Source: Isoetes taiwanensis
Lineage: Eukaryota; Streptophyta; Lycopodiopsida; Isoetales; Isoetaceae
Reading direction: 5' to 3'
Assembly: GCA_021234155.1 (NCBI GenBank)
Contig: JAJEKV010000008.1
Coordinates: forward strand, 9,514,445-9,578,444
DNA: 64,000 nucleotides
Shown: one piece after another, positions 33,350 to 43,479 of the stretch
Layout of the letters: every line of letters starts with the position of its first letter
Position numbering within the stretch: position 1 is the stretch's first letter
The notes under the pieces: model-generated
The model's database searches: none
What the model was told of the DNA's origin: nothing
The model's input: only the letters and a program-made list of their open reading frames with translations
Made by a program: the position numbers and the translations under genes

Positions 33350-35210
33350 TCGGCGGCAAAGGCGGGGGTTCGTGCCATTAGGAATAATGGTGAAGGGGCG
33401 TGGCATACAGTGCGGCGTGAAACCAAACTAACCCAATTTGATGGCTGGACTTTGGAGGATTAAGAGCACGAAAAATTTCTTCACGTGCTTGTTGATCCAT
33501 CCGAGGTTGATTGGCGGAGCTGGTTGATAGCGTGATTCTTTGGTAGCGAGGTGGCTTCCGAAGAACGGGGCCGCGAGCCTTGTTTGCCATTAGCAATCGA
33601 GTTGGTAGGCGTGGCGGACCGATGTGGTCTGATTTGTGCGGGAAGAAGCTGCACGAACTTGTGGAAGTTGAGGACACGTCGTGGTGGTATGACCCCATTC
33701 TTGGCGGTGATAACACCGAGCTTTGAAGGATCAAAAGGAGGGCGTGTGTTGGGTCCCCGTTGTTGCTCTGATCTTGATAGAGTTGAGTGGGTTGCGCTGC
33801 GGTGGTGGGCTGGCGATATTGCGATTGGTCTTTGAGGTGTTGTTTGCACTTGATAAACCATCTTGTTGCGGAAAAGGTGTAGGATGAGTGCGAGTGCACT
33901 CTTCCGTGGCATGATTGCACATGTTGCATCTTTACAATGGGCGGGCCATTGGTGGAGTTGCACTCATTAAGCCAAGTGGCCTTGATATTTGCGAGATATG
34001 GCACCGATCATTGCGGCTACTGCGGATTGGCGTGTTGAGGTTGAGCAGCGGTCACGGGGAACCGGGGCGGGTGGAATGAAAGGGAGCTCTGAAGAGCCAC
34101 GCCACGGGGGAAACATTGACCGAGTGATTGACAAGATCGATAGCTTTGTTCCAAAGTCTTGGTATGCAGTATTGATCATGAGTCGGATAAATTTGGAGGA
34201 AGTCCTTGGAGAAACCGGACCAAGATCGGCTCTGTGTGGGGTACTCCTTGAGTTTCTTGGCGCGAATGTGAAGTCAATCTGCAAAATCCCGGCCCGGACT
34301 CAGTGGGCTCTTGTTGAAGGTCATTGAGTTGCTTGAGATGAAGTTGATCATCATCCGTGGTCCCATAGTGAGAAAAAAAAGCGGTTCTCATTTCGACCAA
34401 TCTTGTTTCCGGTGGCTTTTGTTGGACATGAGCCATTGATGAGGGGAGCCACGTACAGTGTGGTGGAAAAGATGTGGAATTTTAGTTGAGGTTGCGCATG
34501 ACCATTCGGGACAGCCCGAGCCTCAAATTCTTCCATGTGGGCTGAGCACTTTGGTCTAAGGGTTTGCCTTTAAGTGTTGCCAAAGGTAGGATAAGTCGAC
34601 TTAAGGGTTTGAAAGGTAGAAGTAAAAGTCTTTGGGCTGGACGGAACATGATAGTGAGGATATTGAGGTGGAGTTGGAGGTGGTATGGTGCCCGAAAGAC
34701 CACTCACTGAAAGGGTTCTTTGAGGTGGAGGTGCAGGAGGTGCGATCATTGGTTTTGAGGTCGGTAAGGTTGTAAAAGGGAAGAGTGGTGGGAAATGTAG
34801 GGAAGGGGAAATTCACGGGGAGGAGCAAAAGAGACATGTGGATATCCTGTCCACCCGTAGGAGGCGATGGTTGTGAAGGCAGAGGGGTATGGCGGAAAGA
34901 CCCGATGGATGAAGGCGGGTTACGGGGTATGAAAGTAAGGTTGAAGCGGGTGGAGCGGATAGGGCTCCCCGGATAGGGATGAGGAGACTGAGGTCGTGAG
35001 CAATGTTTGCACCCGGAGGCGGAGAATTTGGACGAGACATGACACGAGGGGGTGGGTGGCGCCCGGCCGAGCCCTAGACCCGAATGTGGCCTCCCTCAAT
35101 GTCATAAAGCAGATCCATACATGTCACGAGCAGCTTCCTTTCGATGATGGCGCCCAAAGCGGTGACAATCGTCAGGGAAAGAAGTTCTTCGTGAAAGTTT
35201 GGACGCACAT
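33350..35210 (-). pseudogene. Gag of element A, copy 1 (many breaks)
   Basis: Structural protein of the virus-like particle. The start (35208-35210) corresponds to the ATG at 47882 in copy 2. Recognisable pieces in changing frames: RHHRKEAARDMYGSA (about 35150), Pro-rich linker (35000-34600), LKQLNDLQQEPTESGPGFC (34320), RFLQGLPP (34195), a knuckle-like CNHATEE (33910). The copy at 46300-47882 is clearer. Confidence 0.75.
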
Positions 35211-35254
35211 GGCGACGTAAGAAAGGAAAATCGGCGTAACCCGGCACCGGCGAC

Positions 35255-35848
35255 CGTTTTGGGGTCTAGGTTCGGAACTCCGCAAAGACAACCCTCTGTG
35301 AGGACCCTTGGATCTAACAGGAGAATCCGGGGGACTATGTCACGCGGGATTTGCAAGAAAAGAACAAGAAGAAGAAAACAGAACAGAAGAGAACAATGAG
35401 AGGAAAATGATAAGCTTCCTTGATATCAATGATGAACATACATGAGCTCTCGCAATCGAGAGAAGACTGAAGAGAGACAAGACTCAAAACTCATCTAAAA
35501 ATCATGTGCTAGCTCTACTCATATATATAGTACAATGGCCTTTGGCCCAATATAGACACACTGACTAATCTCGGTGCCGACTCCTGGAAGGAGGCCTGAT
35601 TCTGTGGAATGTTGGCGGTGCCTCTTGAAGTGCCTAGAATCTCGGCCCGGCCAGGCGGGCGGTGGCGAGCCATCACTTGTCTGGCGGCTCTTGTTGTGGG
35701 GACGCGAGCTTTGAGCTAGCGTGGTCAACTGCTTGGTCTTCTGCTGGGCTTTTTGGACGGCTGACCCGTGCCTGTCTGTGGATCCTTAAGCTTGACCTGG
35801 TCCGTCGTATGCATGAATAGTCCTGTACCAGGAGGCACAGGACTAACA
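35255..35848 (-). repeat. 5' LTR of element A
   Basis: About 594 bp. The plus-strand left end has mutated from TGTTTGGGG to GTTTTGGGG; the right end GGACTAACA is followed by the CATTG target duplication. The sequence just inside (minus strand: GTCGCCGGTGCCGGGTT here, GTCGCCGCTGCCGGGTC in copy 2) resembles a degenerate tRNA-Asp primer-binding site, as used by Tat/Athila elements. Confidence 0.88.
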
Positions 35849-36240
35849 CATTGGTTGCGGGAGAGATTGATGTTCTCATTGTTGTGAACTTTGTATTCTT
35901 TCATCAAAACCAACATCATGCCAATTGTATTATCAGACCAATCCACTAGAATTTTCCTCTTTAGTTTTAGAATTCTAGTTTGCTGACTTAGAGACAAGGC
36001 CAATGCAACTGAATCTTGTGAGTCTAATGCAACCAAATCTTGTGAGGCTAATGCAACCAATTCTTGTGCTTCAATTGGCACCACTTTCTTCTTCTTTTTT
36101 GGATTGATGCTTTCCCTATCCTCAACTTCGGAATGAACCACCAATACAACTTCCTTTGAGACTAATCCGGTCAATCTTTGAGGTCCTTTGCCAATTTCTG
36201 AATCCTAAGAGGGGCAAATGGTTTTGAAGCAGGTGGAAGA
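35849..36240 (-). pseudogene. 5' part of the split Myb/SANT-like gene (unit 1)
   Basis: Minus frame 36174-35849 before the element: RESINPKKKKKVVPIEAQEL, three repeats of the form SQDLVALD, then ILVDWSDNTIGMMLVLMKEY and NNENINLSRNQ at the insertion point. W..N.I..ML..MKEY followed after the break by QWREIM is the first and last helices of a trihelix/Myb-SANT DNA-binding domain. The element therefore sits inside the DNA-binding domain. The same piece, identical in this part, is at 48526-48920. Confidence 0.6.
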
Positions 36241-37680
36241 GCAAACCTGCTTGCTCTGTTCATTTTGGTGGACCATTCAATCAAGTAACAGGAGAATTGA
36301 GGATTAATAGAAATTTACAAATAGAGGAATTCTAAAAAAATACCAAAAGCGTATCCTTACCTTGGATTTTGATCCAAGGTAGTGGTCAATCTGATGATTC
36401 TCGCTCAAGAATGATCAAAATATGTAGGAATTTCCATTCTTCTAGTGCGCTCAAAAAAAGTGGAGTCGAAATGGGAGATCTCTTACTTAACGAATTGGGG
36501 ATTAATGAGAATGACCCTAATAGCCATTAGCCATATTTTCTCTCAAAGTTGAAAGTGATGAAACCATACTCTTGACCCTCTCTCATCGTCTCTCACCAAT
36601 TTTTGTCCCTCACACGATCTCTTGTCAATTATGTGGCAAAGGTATGTCCCTCCCTCCCTCCTCCCCCTTCTCGCCTCCCATGTTGTGTTGTTTATTGTTT
36701 CATGTGGCACATGTGACCAACCTATATTTCTTTAATGTTTTGTCACTTGACTCGCATGACCAACCCCTTTATTTTGAAGGTTTTTTCTCATATATGTGTT
36801 TTAATGTTTGTATTGTGCAAGTGTTCAGATAATGTGTGCTTTTGGCATCTTCGATAATCAAGAGTTTCTTGTGACCGTTGTAATAGCCTTATGATTGTCC
36901 AAGCCCCTTGTTACAGCTTATCACTAGGGTTTTCCTAGAAACCTGAAAGGGCGGGATTTTCTAATCTCAATGATAAGCCTTTCAGCAGGTACATCATCCA
37001 GCAACTCAATTGTGGAAGTGTTTTCAAATATATTTGTATTTTATTATTCGTTATTAGATAGCCTGTGATGTGCAGCTACTCACTCTCAATCAATGTACCA
37101 ACCTGCTGAGATGAATGAATGAAAGAGCCTGTCTGTGGATGTTTTGAAATGAATGTTGTGAGTCTATCACGATGACACTTAATCTTTTCTTGTGACATTT
37201 GATACTCTTTATGTATATAATAATTTAGTATCTATATGCATACTATGACTTTCCCCTGCTTTGACCAGAATTCATGTTTATGGATTGAGTGACGGTGTTG
37301 CTGTTGCATCTGAAATGCAGAGAAACCAAAAACCCATGAGAGCACAAAAAAGAAAATGAAAGCAAATGAAGATGAGAGATTAGAAATTGTATGAAGTGAT
37401 GTGGTCGAAATGGTCATGCTGGAAAATGAAGCGAATGTTTTTTCCTCAATCAAGAATGGAGACTGGTCTATCAGAGTTGCATGTTACAAATAAGACATCA
37501 AAATACCAAACATGTTAGCTTATCTCTATGGTAGTAGTAGCATTCTTCATGAAATTGAATTTGTCTTTCTCTGTCATATTCCTATTAAAATTCAGTATTT
37601 AATTAAAATGGGTCAAATCTAAAATTTGGGACTCGGTGAAAATGAGACTCATTTACAAATAAATAGTTGAGAAAGTTTAC
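36241..37680. other. Non-coding interval between Myb/SANT-like fragment and G-rich tract
   Basis: Probably 5' flank or introns of the Myb/SANT-like gene. No coding domain is seen. A block at 36915-36980 (AGGGTTTTCCTAGAAACC..GGGCGGGATTTTCTAATC) resembles the LINE 3' UTR hairpin and is bounded by GCTTATCA/TGATAAGC. A tandem counterpart lies at 48921-50400. Confidence 0.45.
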
Positions 37681-37689
37681 AAAAACCTA

Positions 37690-37960
37690 GGCGGGGGGTG
37701 AGGCCCAGAAAGGGGGAGGGAAGGGAGAAGTTGGGGGAGAAGTTGAGAGAAGTCATGGAAGGGGTAAGTTAGAAGAAGGGGGGAGGGAGGAAGTTCGGAA
37801 AAAGGGGGCGAAGAAGAGGGGGCAAAGGGAGGTGGGTAAGGGGCAAGGGGGGCAAGAGGAGAGGCAAGGGGAGGGGCAAAGGGAGGTGGGCAAGGGGGGC
37901 AGCAGGGAGGGGAAGAGGAGAAGGGGGGGAGGGGAGAGTGGGGAAGGGAGGAGGGGAAAG
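37690..37960 (+). repeat. G-rich (GGGGA)n-like tract
   Basis: About 270 bp with nearly all G and A on the plus strand and many runs of three or more G, so G-quadruplexes are possible. The counterpart is at 50404-50662. The Pro/Leu-rich minus frame through it is an artefact of composition. Confidence 0.85.
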
Positions 37961-38274
37961 CAAAAAATAACTAAAGGGGAATGTATTCCCTTGAGATTAA
38001 AAAAGATTAATATTAAAATATAATTAATAATTAATTTATTTAAATATAAAATAATCTAATTAATTTAATAAAAAAAATATAAACCTTTCTCTTCTCGACT
38101 AGTGAGTCGAGAATCGGTTATAACTACGCCAAGACGTCTTTGGCTTTTGGAAATCAAACCCGAAACCGCAAAGATTGGGAAGAAATCGGATCCACGGCCG
38201 GTTATCTTTTGTCTTTGGCCACCGCTTAGGGGGATGCCGGATGTCCGACATAATCATGGTAGAAAAAAAACAAG

Positions 38275-39230
38275 ATGACCGGGATGCGGGATGTCCCGAA
38301 CATAATCACGGTAGAAAGTTTTGAAGCTTTCAAGCACAAATTCCACCCCAAAATCCGACCCAAATCTTACGTCGCGGGTAGTGCGAGTCGGGTTCGAAAC
38401 CATCGCAGATCCGACGAGAAGGGGCACAAAGTAACAGAGCTTTCAGACAGCCATGCTTCGGCCATGGTTTTCCACAATGGCACGCTCTATGCCGGATCGT
38501 CCTCCAGCGACATCAGGCTCTTCAAAACGCCGGAGCTCGAACTGGTCGGATCATTCCAAAAATCCGGGGATCAGGGGGCGGTGAAGCATCCTTTAATTCT
38601 AAACGATAATGTCTATTCCGCGCACCAGGATCACAAAATCAGAGTATGGCAGGGATCGGAGGAAGAAATTAACACCTATAAAAAGCTTGCGATCCTTCCG
38701 ACAATGAAAAATATTCTCATCGCCTTCCTGCCTCCCAAAAATTACGTGCAAGTCCGGCGCCATAAGAAGACCCTTTAGATCCAACATGCCGATCTCTGAT
38801 CTCCGACTCTTGCTTCCTCCCGGATGGCCTTCATTTTTACTCTCGCATCTTGGGATAAATCCTTCAAGCTCTGGCGTTTAGACCTCGATTAATATCGAAT
38901 CCATCCGGCCCATGGCGGGCCCATAAATTCCTTGGCGGTTTCCAAACAAGGCTACACTATGCTTCGCGGTCGAAAATCAAAGTCTGGGAGAGATCCTCAA
39001 AGAAGAAGCATTCTCTTGTGGCCACGTTAGAAGGGCATAAGTCTGCTGTGAATGCCCAATACGGGTTGCACTGCCATATCCATGGGCGACGGACCGCAGG
39101 ACCACGACACATCCGCTCGAGTTTCTAAACCGCTGCGGGATCTGTTCAATCCGGGGCGAGGTGATCTGCAAGCGCTGCGACGGCCAGCAGATGCTCGACA
39201 TAAATCTGCATAATTCCTTCTCCTGTTTAT
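38275..39230 (+). pseudogene. WD40 gene fragment resembling JINGUBANG, copy 1
   Basis: Reads HKVTELSDSHASAMVFHNGT, LYAGSSSSDIRLFK, NDNVYSAHQDHKIRVW, PPKNYVQVRRHKKTL then stop TAG at 38776-38778. Past the stop the copy is more scrambled than unit 2. The phrases YSAHQDHKIRVW and NYVQVRRHKK followed by I.HAD.VS.LA are characteristic of plant JINGUBANG-like WD40 proteins (cytosolic, cell-wide regulators in pollen). The stop falls where family members have Trp (TGG to TAG). WD repeats after the fourth are missing. Non-functional fragment. Confidence 0.7.
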
Positions 39231-39455
39231 GATCTCCCTGTTTCTGATCTCCCTTTCACATTTTTCAATCAGACTCTGTGCTGCCACAACAGATCGGGCA
39301 GTTTTGCCAACGACAGATCTTATGCAACGCAACAGATGAAAGGAAATGGTTCTTGGATAGCACAGCTTCGCTTCCATGCCATAGCCAGGATCTTGAGAGT
39401 TAAGCCATAGCCAAACCACGATTTAATTAAGTGTACCAAATTTCTTCTTCTCAAA

Positions 39456-39680
39456 AGGTACTTACCAAATCTCCCCCTTTTCAATTTCAAATTTCGAAAA
39501 TCTCCCCCCTTTTCAATTTCAAATTTCGAACTTAAGAGGTGGGAGAAAAAAAAGCCAAATACTGAGAGAAAAAAGCGGAATAATAGAGTGTACGTAAGAA
39601 AAAAAAATACGGATATAGCGTGGCCAATGGGTTATTTTTCTAAGATTAATGGGTTATTTTTCTAAGGTTAATGGGAAAAA
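39456..39680 (+). repeat. Two short tandem duplications
   Basis: TCTCCCCCTTTTCAATTTCA with AATTTCGAA repeats twice at about 39468-39533, and GGGTTATTTTTCTAAGATTA repeats twice at 39628-39674. Counterparts lie at 52190-52247 and 52350-52397. Their function is unknown. Confidence 0.7.
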
Positions 39681-40410
39681 AAAGCAGGGTACATACCAAA
39701 TTTTAAATTTCTTAGACAGACTAGAAAAAAAAGCTAGTTACAGTAATATATTACAAACATACCATTAATTGGGCTATAATTTTATTAGTGTCGCCCATAT
39801 AAATATTTGAATTTTTGTCGCAAATTGATAGCATGGTTGTGTTTATATGTGCGCTTGTATAATCATATTTTACACCTTATGTTGACCTTAGAGGTGCTAG
39901 GCATATAATTCTTATGTCTAAGATAAAAAGTTGGCTTATACAAGATTATAGTATATATACTTTAAATTAGTTCACTTTATTTCAAAGGAAATGATGCATG
40001 GCTATACTATATATTGCTTTGCATGGACCATGTGCTAGTATGCTATACTATACTATATAACTATATATTGCTTTGTATGGACCGTGTGCTAGTATGCTAA
40101 TGCGTGTATTATGAAATTGTGGTAGTATAAGGGACTAATGTGTGCTAATTAACGTGTGCTAGTATAAAAATGCTAATGTGTGCTAATACTAATGTGTGCT
40201 AGTATAAAAACAATTGTTAAATACTAATGTGTGCTAAATACTAATGTGCTGTGAGAAAAACAATAAACTATGGTGTGATAGAATAATAAACTGCGGTGGA
40301 AAATTAGATGGATAGATAGATAAAATGATGCTCCGCAAAAATAATCTCTGGCCCTTGAAATTGCTTTTTTTTTACTCTGAACTGCCTCAAACCTGCGTTT
40401 TTCGCTTTGA
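39680..40410. other. AT-rich non-coding DNA with AATGTGTGCTAG repeats
   Basis: Between 40000 and 40250 the motif (A)TGTGTGCTAGTAT or TGTGTGCTAA recurs about nine times, and a 45-bp segment CTATATATTGCTTTG.ATGGAC is duplicated (40007 and 40062). No ORF. Counterpart 52400-53130. Confidence 0.6.
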
Positions 40411-40415
40411 GCTGC

Positions 40416-40615
40416 CTTTCTCGACTCGCGAGTCAAGAAAGGCCTTCTGACCCCTAAAACCTGCCTACGAGAAAGGCCTTCTGACCTGTGTTTTTCCCTC
40501 TGAGCTGCCTTTCTCGACTCGCGAGTCGAGAAAGACCCTCAGCATTGCATCACTCTGAGTTGCCTTTTTTATTTTGATCTGGCTTTCTCGACTCGCGAGT
40601 CGAGAAAAGGCTCTC
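40416..40615. repeat. Cluster of perfect CTCGACTCGCGAGTCGAG palindromes
   Basis: CTTTCTCGACTCGCGAGTCGAG followed by AAAG occurs, perfect or with one change, near 40417, 40508 and 40581, about 70-90 bp apart; the inner arms are fully self-complementary over 24-26 bp. Related TTCTCGACTAGTGAGTCGAGAA is at 38092, and a decayed half at 53911. In unit 2 (53136-53335) they are scrambled at the CGCGAG centre. Confidence 0.85.
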
Positions 40616-40712
40616 AGGCCTGTATTTTCCAAAAATGGCCCTAAGAACTGTGTTTTATTTTATTTTATTTGCCTGTAGCATCACTTGACTAACTTGATTT
40701 TGTCTTTTGCAG

Positions 40713-40851
40713 TCCTTATCTCGACCAGATAGTACACGCTTGGGAGCAATGAAAAGACCAGTTCATTGAAGAAAGGTGCCAAGAAGAGGGTGGTGACATC
40801 AGTTGGACATACAAGCACGTGGCCCATGAAGGAAATTTCTATCGTCTGTAA
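40713..40851 (+). pseudogene. Terminal-exon-like fragment, copy 1
   Basis: A T-rich tract and TTTTGCAG acceptor precede a frame reading PYLDQIVHAWEQ, stop TGA, KDQFIEERCQEEGG, DISWTYKHVAHEGNFYRL, TAA. The same TGA is in the duplicate at 53438-53576. A competing frame (GAKKRVVTSVGHTSTWPMKE) is open past the unit end to 53660 in unit 2. I do not recognise either product. The acceptor and compact acidic sequence suggest a last exon of an unidentified host gene. Confidence 0.35.
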
Positions 40852-40897
40852 GTTGCTCCGTGACTTGGAGAGAGTTCCACGCGTCGTTTGCACTAGG

Positions 40898-41225
40898 CGG
40901 ACCAAGATAAACAAGGGGTTTGCAAAGGAATATGGAATACCTCGGAAATCAGGTGTTGAGTCAGCGAAATGGTGGTGCCATCGACCACTGTGGTGTATCC
41001 ATGCGGGCTGTTGACGATGTTAGCGATGAACTGCTTCAACTGGTCAGGATTTGGAGCCGGAAGTTCCATTTGAGAGAATTCGTAAAGTTTCTGGCGTTCT
41101 CCGACTTCACGATTCGGGCCAACAAGGGCTTCACAGAAAGTGGGCGTCAAGAAAGATACGATACTTCGAAAGAGCCGGCCTCGGGAGCAAGAGGCTTGAA
41201 GTGTAGAAAATTTTGGTGCCGCCAT
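40898..41225 (-). pseudogene. Extra ORF of element A, copy 2 (N-terminal part only)
   Basis: The first 110 codons of the extra ORF, cut by the duplication junction at 40898. Cleaner than copy 1 and useful for its true N-terminus: MAAPKFSTLQAS ... FLTPTFCEALVGPNREVGER ... DQLKQFIANIVN ... LISEVFHIPLQTPCLSW. No family recognised. Confidence 0.6.
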
Positions 41226-41684
41226 GGCAAAGATTTTGCGGAAAAGAACAGTGATTCAAGGGCGGAGGACGAAGGCAAGAACCGAGGAGGACGGCGCAGA
41301 GGGACGAAAAGGTTTAGGGCGCGCAAATGGAGGCGAAGAGGCATGATGAGGACGAAACGGCAACCGTTGATGGTGCCAGGTGTTGAAAGATGCCAAGGAG
41401 GCGATTGAGAGGCAAAAATTTGGCTAAGTCCCCAAACAACCAAGGGAGAAGCAATGAACGGTGGAGATGAGACGTGAGAAAATGATCGGATGTGACAGGT
41501 GGCCAAAGGACACATATTAATGTGTGACGGGTATGAAAAGAAGCAATGGCATTTAATGCTGTCAACTCGAAGTGGGATATCATTAAAACGAATGTGTCAG
41601 AGGGTACCATGGCTAGATATGCGGCGGGGGAACAGATTCTCTGTTTAGAAACAGCCTTGCATTGTAAACACGTTGGCGATTTTT

Positions 41685-41759
41685 TTGATTGGTCCACGTC
41701 GACAAGGAGTTCCTCGGTTGGCTATATAAGACGAACCGGGAGTGAAGCGAAGACATTCG
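41685..41759 (+). promoter_or_regulatory. Antisense promoter in element A, copy 2 (intact)
   Basis: ATTGG at 41689 and CTATATAAG at 41722-41730 precede an ATG at 41760. TATA-to-ATG distance is 30 bp, so the 5' UTR would be very short or the second ATG (41772) would be used. The whole block is conserved in copy 1. Confidence 0.5.
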
Positions 41760-42026
41760 ATGGCGCTCAGCATGGCTGCTGCTGGTTTGAACGAGAACTG
41801 CACGATGCCCACTAACTGTCAAGAGTGGATTACTTGCAAAATGAATTGTCTGGACCTCTGGCGCTGCCACAATCGTGGCCTGAGAATGGATGGCTGGTGT
41901 TCCGGGATGGCTGAACATCTCGATCCTCATACCAACGGGATGGAGGTGGTTTTGCACCTTCGCTGGGACCCTGAGCAGAACCTCTACCACCTCCTCCGCA
42001 TCACCTCTGCTCCAAACCCGGAGTAG
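41760..42026 (+). CDS. Antisense Cys-rich ORF of element A, 88 aa (intact)
   Basis: Lies between integrase and the extra ORF but on the opposite strand. The product begins MALSMAAAGLNENC and has six Cys in the first 52 residues (NENC, TNC, TC, NC, RC, WC), then HLDPHTNGMEVVLHLRWDPE and a Pro-rich end. No signal peptide is clear. Antisense additional ORFs are reported in plant Tat-lineage elements; I know of no function for this one. It is supported by conservation in two copies, its TATA box and lack of breaks. Convergent with integrase, so its transcript would be antisense to pol if it ran on. Confidence 0.55.
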   Translation: MALSMAAAGLNENCTMPTNCQEWITCKMNCLDLWRCHNRGLRMDGWCSGMAEHLDPHTNGMEVVLHLRWDPEQNLYHLLRITSAPNPE

Positions 42027-42165
42027 AGGGTTTTTCCTCTTAGGTTTTTAGTAGATAGGGCTCTGAGCCCGTTTTTGTATATAGGGCAGTGCCCATAGCG
42101 GAAATAGCTGGGTCATTGCCCACATTTTGTAAAAATTTCCACCTATAATATGCCACCGCTTTTAG

Positions 42166-43161
42166 TCACTTTCGGTTGTGGTTGTGTCTTGAACTCGCAT
42201 CCGCTTGTTGATGGTCGCTTTCTGTGTGATGAAATGTTTTGAGGCGAAAGCCATTAACCAGTGTAGGTAATGGAGTGCCATCTAACTCAGCCAGTTGAAA
42301 AACGCTGGGTCGAACCATTTGAACAATTTGATAAGGGCCAAGCCAACGAAACTTAAGTTTACCCGGAAAATTTTTGTACCGAGAATCATAAAGAAGAACC
42401 AAATCTCCTGCGTTGAATGTTTTTGTCTTCAGACGTTTGTCATGTAAAGATTTTTGCAACTGTTGTCCATGAAGAACACGAATATAAGCATCCCTTCTAA
42501 GTTCATCCAACTGTTCCAATTGATAGACCCTTTCTTTGAGTGCAGCAGGCGGATTATGGGCAGTAGCCAGTTGAAAACGGAGAGTTGGTAGGATGTATTT
42601 AAACGGCATGAGAGCTTCCTGACCATAAACCAATTTGAAAGGAGTGTGACCTGTAGCTATTTTGAAACAAGTATTGTAGGCCCAAAGAACAGTAGGAAGC
42701 TTTGTTTGCCAGTCTGTGCGAGAAGCGTCACAAATTTTCTTGAGAATTGTGACCAGAGTTTTGTTCGTGCTTTCTGCCAAACCATTACCTTGAGGATAGT
42801 AAGGTGTGCTCTTGTGATGATGTATCAGGAGATAATCCGTCAGCTCCTTGATGGTATGATTGATAAAATGGACACCACGATCACTGACCAGCTCCGTGGG
42901 GCAGCCAAATCGCGTGATAATTTGTTGATATAGGACCTTGGCTGTGCTTGCCGCAGTGTTGTCTGGAAGTGCGCAAGCTTCCGCCCATTTAGTAGCGTAG
43001 TCAGTGAGAACCAGAATGTAGCGGGCACGGGTGTGCCGCGCAGGAGGATCGATGGGTCCCACAAAATCCATTCCCCATTTGCTGAAGGGAAGTGGCGTGG
43101 CGACCGGCGTCAAGGGAAGAGCGTCCGGGCGTGGGTCGCCCCACACGCCGGCAAGCATCAC
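42166..43161 (-). CDS. Integrase of element A, copy 2 (core to C-terminus intact)
   Basis: 331-codon frame. The rve core carries the first Asp in GMDFVGPIDPPA, the second in TELVSDRGVHFIN, and Glu in PYYPQGNGLAESTNK, giving the DDE triad at normal spacing. Then WAYNTCFKIATGHTPFKLVY, and the C-terminal GDLVLLYDSRYKN..PGKLKFRWLGPY, a GPY/F-type module. No chromodomain follows, in agreement with a non-chromoviral lineage. The zinc-binding N-terminus lies upstream (43160-43420) in other frames. Confidence 0.9.
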   Translation of the reverse strand: MMLAGVWGDPRPDALPLTPVATPLPFSKWGMDFVGPIDPPARHTRARYILVLTDYATKWAEACALPDNTAASTAKVLYQQIITRFGCPTELVSDRGVHFINHTIKELTDYLLIHHHKSTPYYPQGNGLAESTNKTLVTILKKICDASRTDWQTKLPTVLWAYNTCFKIATGHTPFKLVYGQEALMPFKYILPTLRFQLATAHNPPAALKERVYQLEQLDELRRDAYIRVLHGQQLQKSLHDKRLKTKTFNAGDLVLLYDSRYKNFPGKLKFRWLGPYQIVQMVRPSVFQLAELDGTPLPTLVNGFRLKTFHHTESDHQQADASSRHNHNRK

Positions 43162-43479
43162 ACGTCATGGCGTGGCGTGGCGTCTTTGAAGAGCGTGGGC
43201 CAAAAATACCCAAATTAGAAGGATTTTGGCGCGGCCGTGGTGTCACCATGAAAATGACCACCACCTAGCCCTTGATGAGCTTCTCGGACAATATCCGAAC
43301 TTCATGAGGTAGAACACGCCGTCGAAGGATGGTATCCTTACCCTTTTGTAAAGATGTCCCCGCAACCATGGTGTAGTCACGGACGTCAGCGAGAAATTGA
43401 TGACGACGGGGATTGTCGTTTGGCATGAGAGAGCGTCATGTCCTCTGGTGGAAGAGCGCCTGTGAGGAGGTACTGCTGA

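Larger units (their letters stand above)
20876..35848 (-). mobile_element. Ty3/gypsy LTR retrotransposon, Tat/OTA type (element A), 14,973 bp including a nested DNA transposon
   Basis: LTRs of 579 bp (20876-21454) and 594 bp (35255-35848) share the same ends, TGTTTGGGG...GGACTAACA on the plus strand. The 5 bp CATTG flanks both ends (20871-20875, 35849-35853): a clean target-site duplication inside a Myb/SANT-like gene. Genes run on the minus strand in the order gag, protease, RT, RNase H, integrase, which is Ty3/gypsy order, followed by an extra ORF before the 3' LTR. Protease with IDGGS in place of DTGS and the extra 3' ORF point to the non-chromoviral Tat/OTA lineage. Without the 4,075-bp insert the element is about 10.9 kb. 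Confidence 0.9.
24127..40897 (+). repeat. Tandem segmental duplication, unit 1
   Basis: Direct repeat of 40898-53622. Unit 1 starts at CGGACCAAGATAAACAAG (24127) inside the extra ORF of element A and ends ..TTTGCACTAGG (40897), after which the same CGGACCAAG begins again. The two differ by the 4,075-bp DNA transposon present only here, by a 37-bp segment absent here (present at about 49932-49968), and by many small changes. Confidence 0.93.

Noticed and set aside
37769-37963. Pro/Leu-rich ORF
   Set aside because: Translation of the G-rich tract; a product of base composition.
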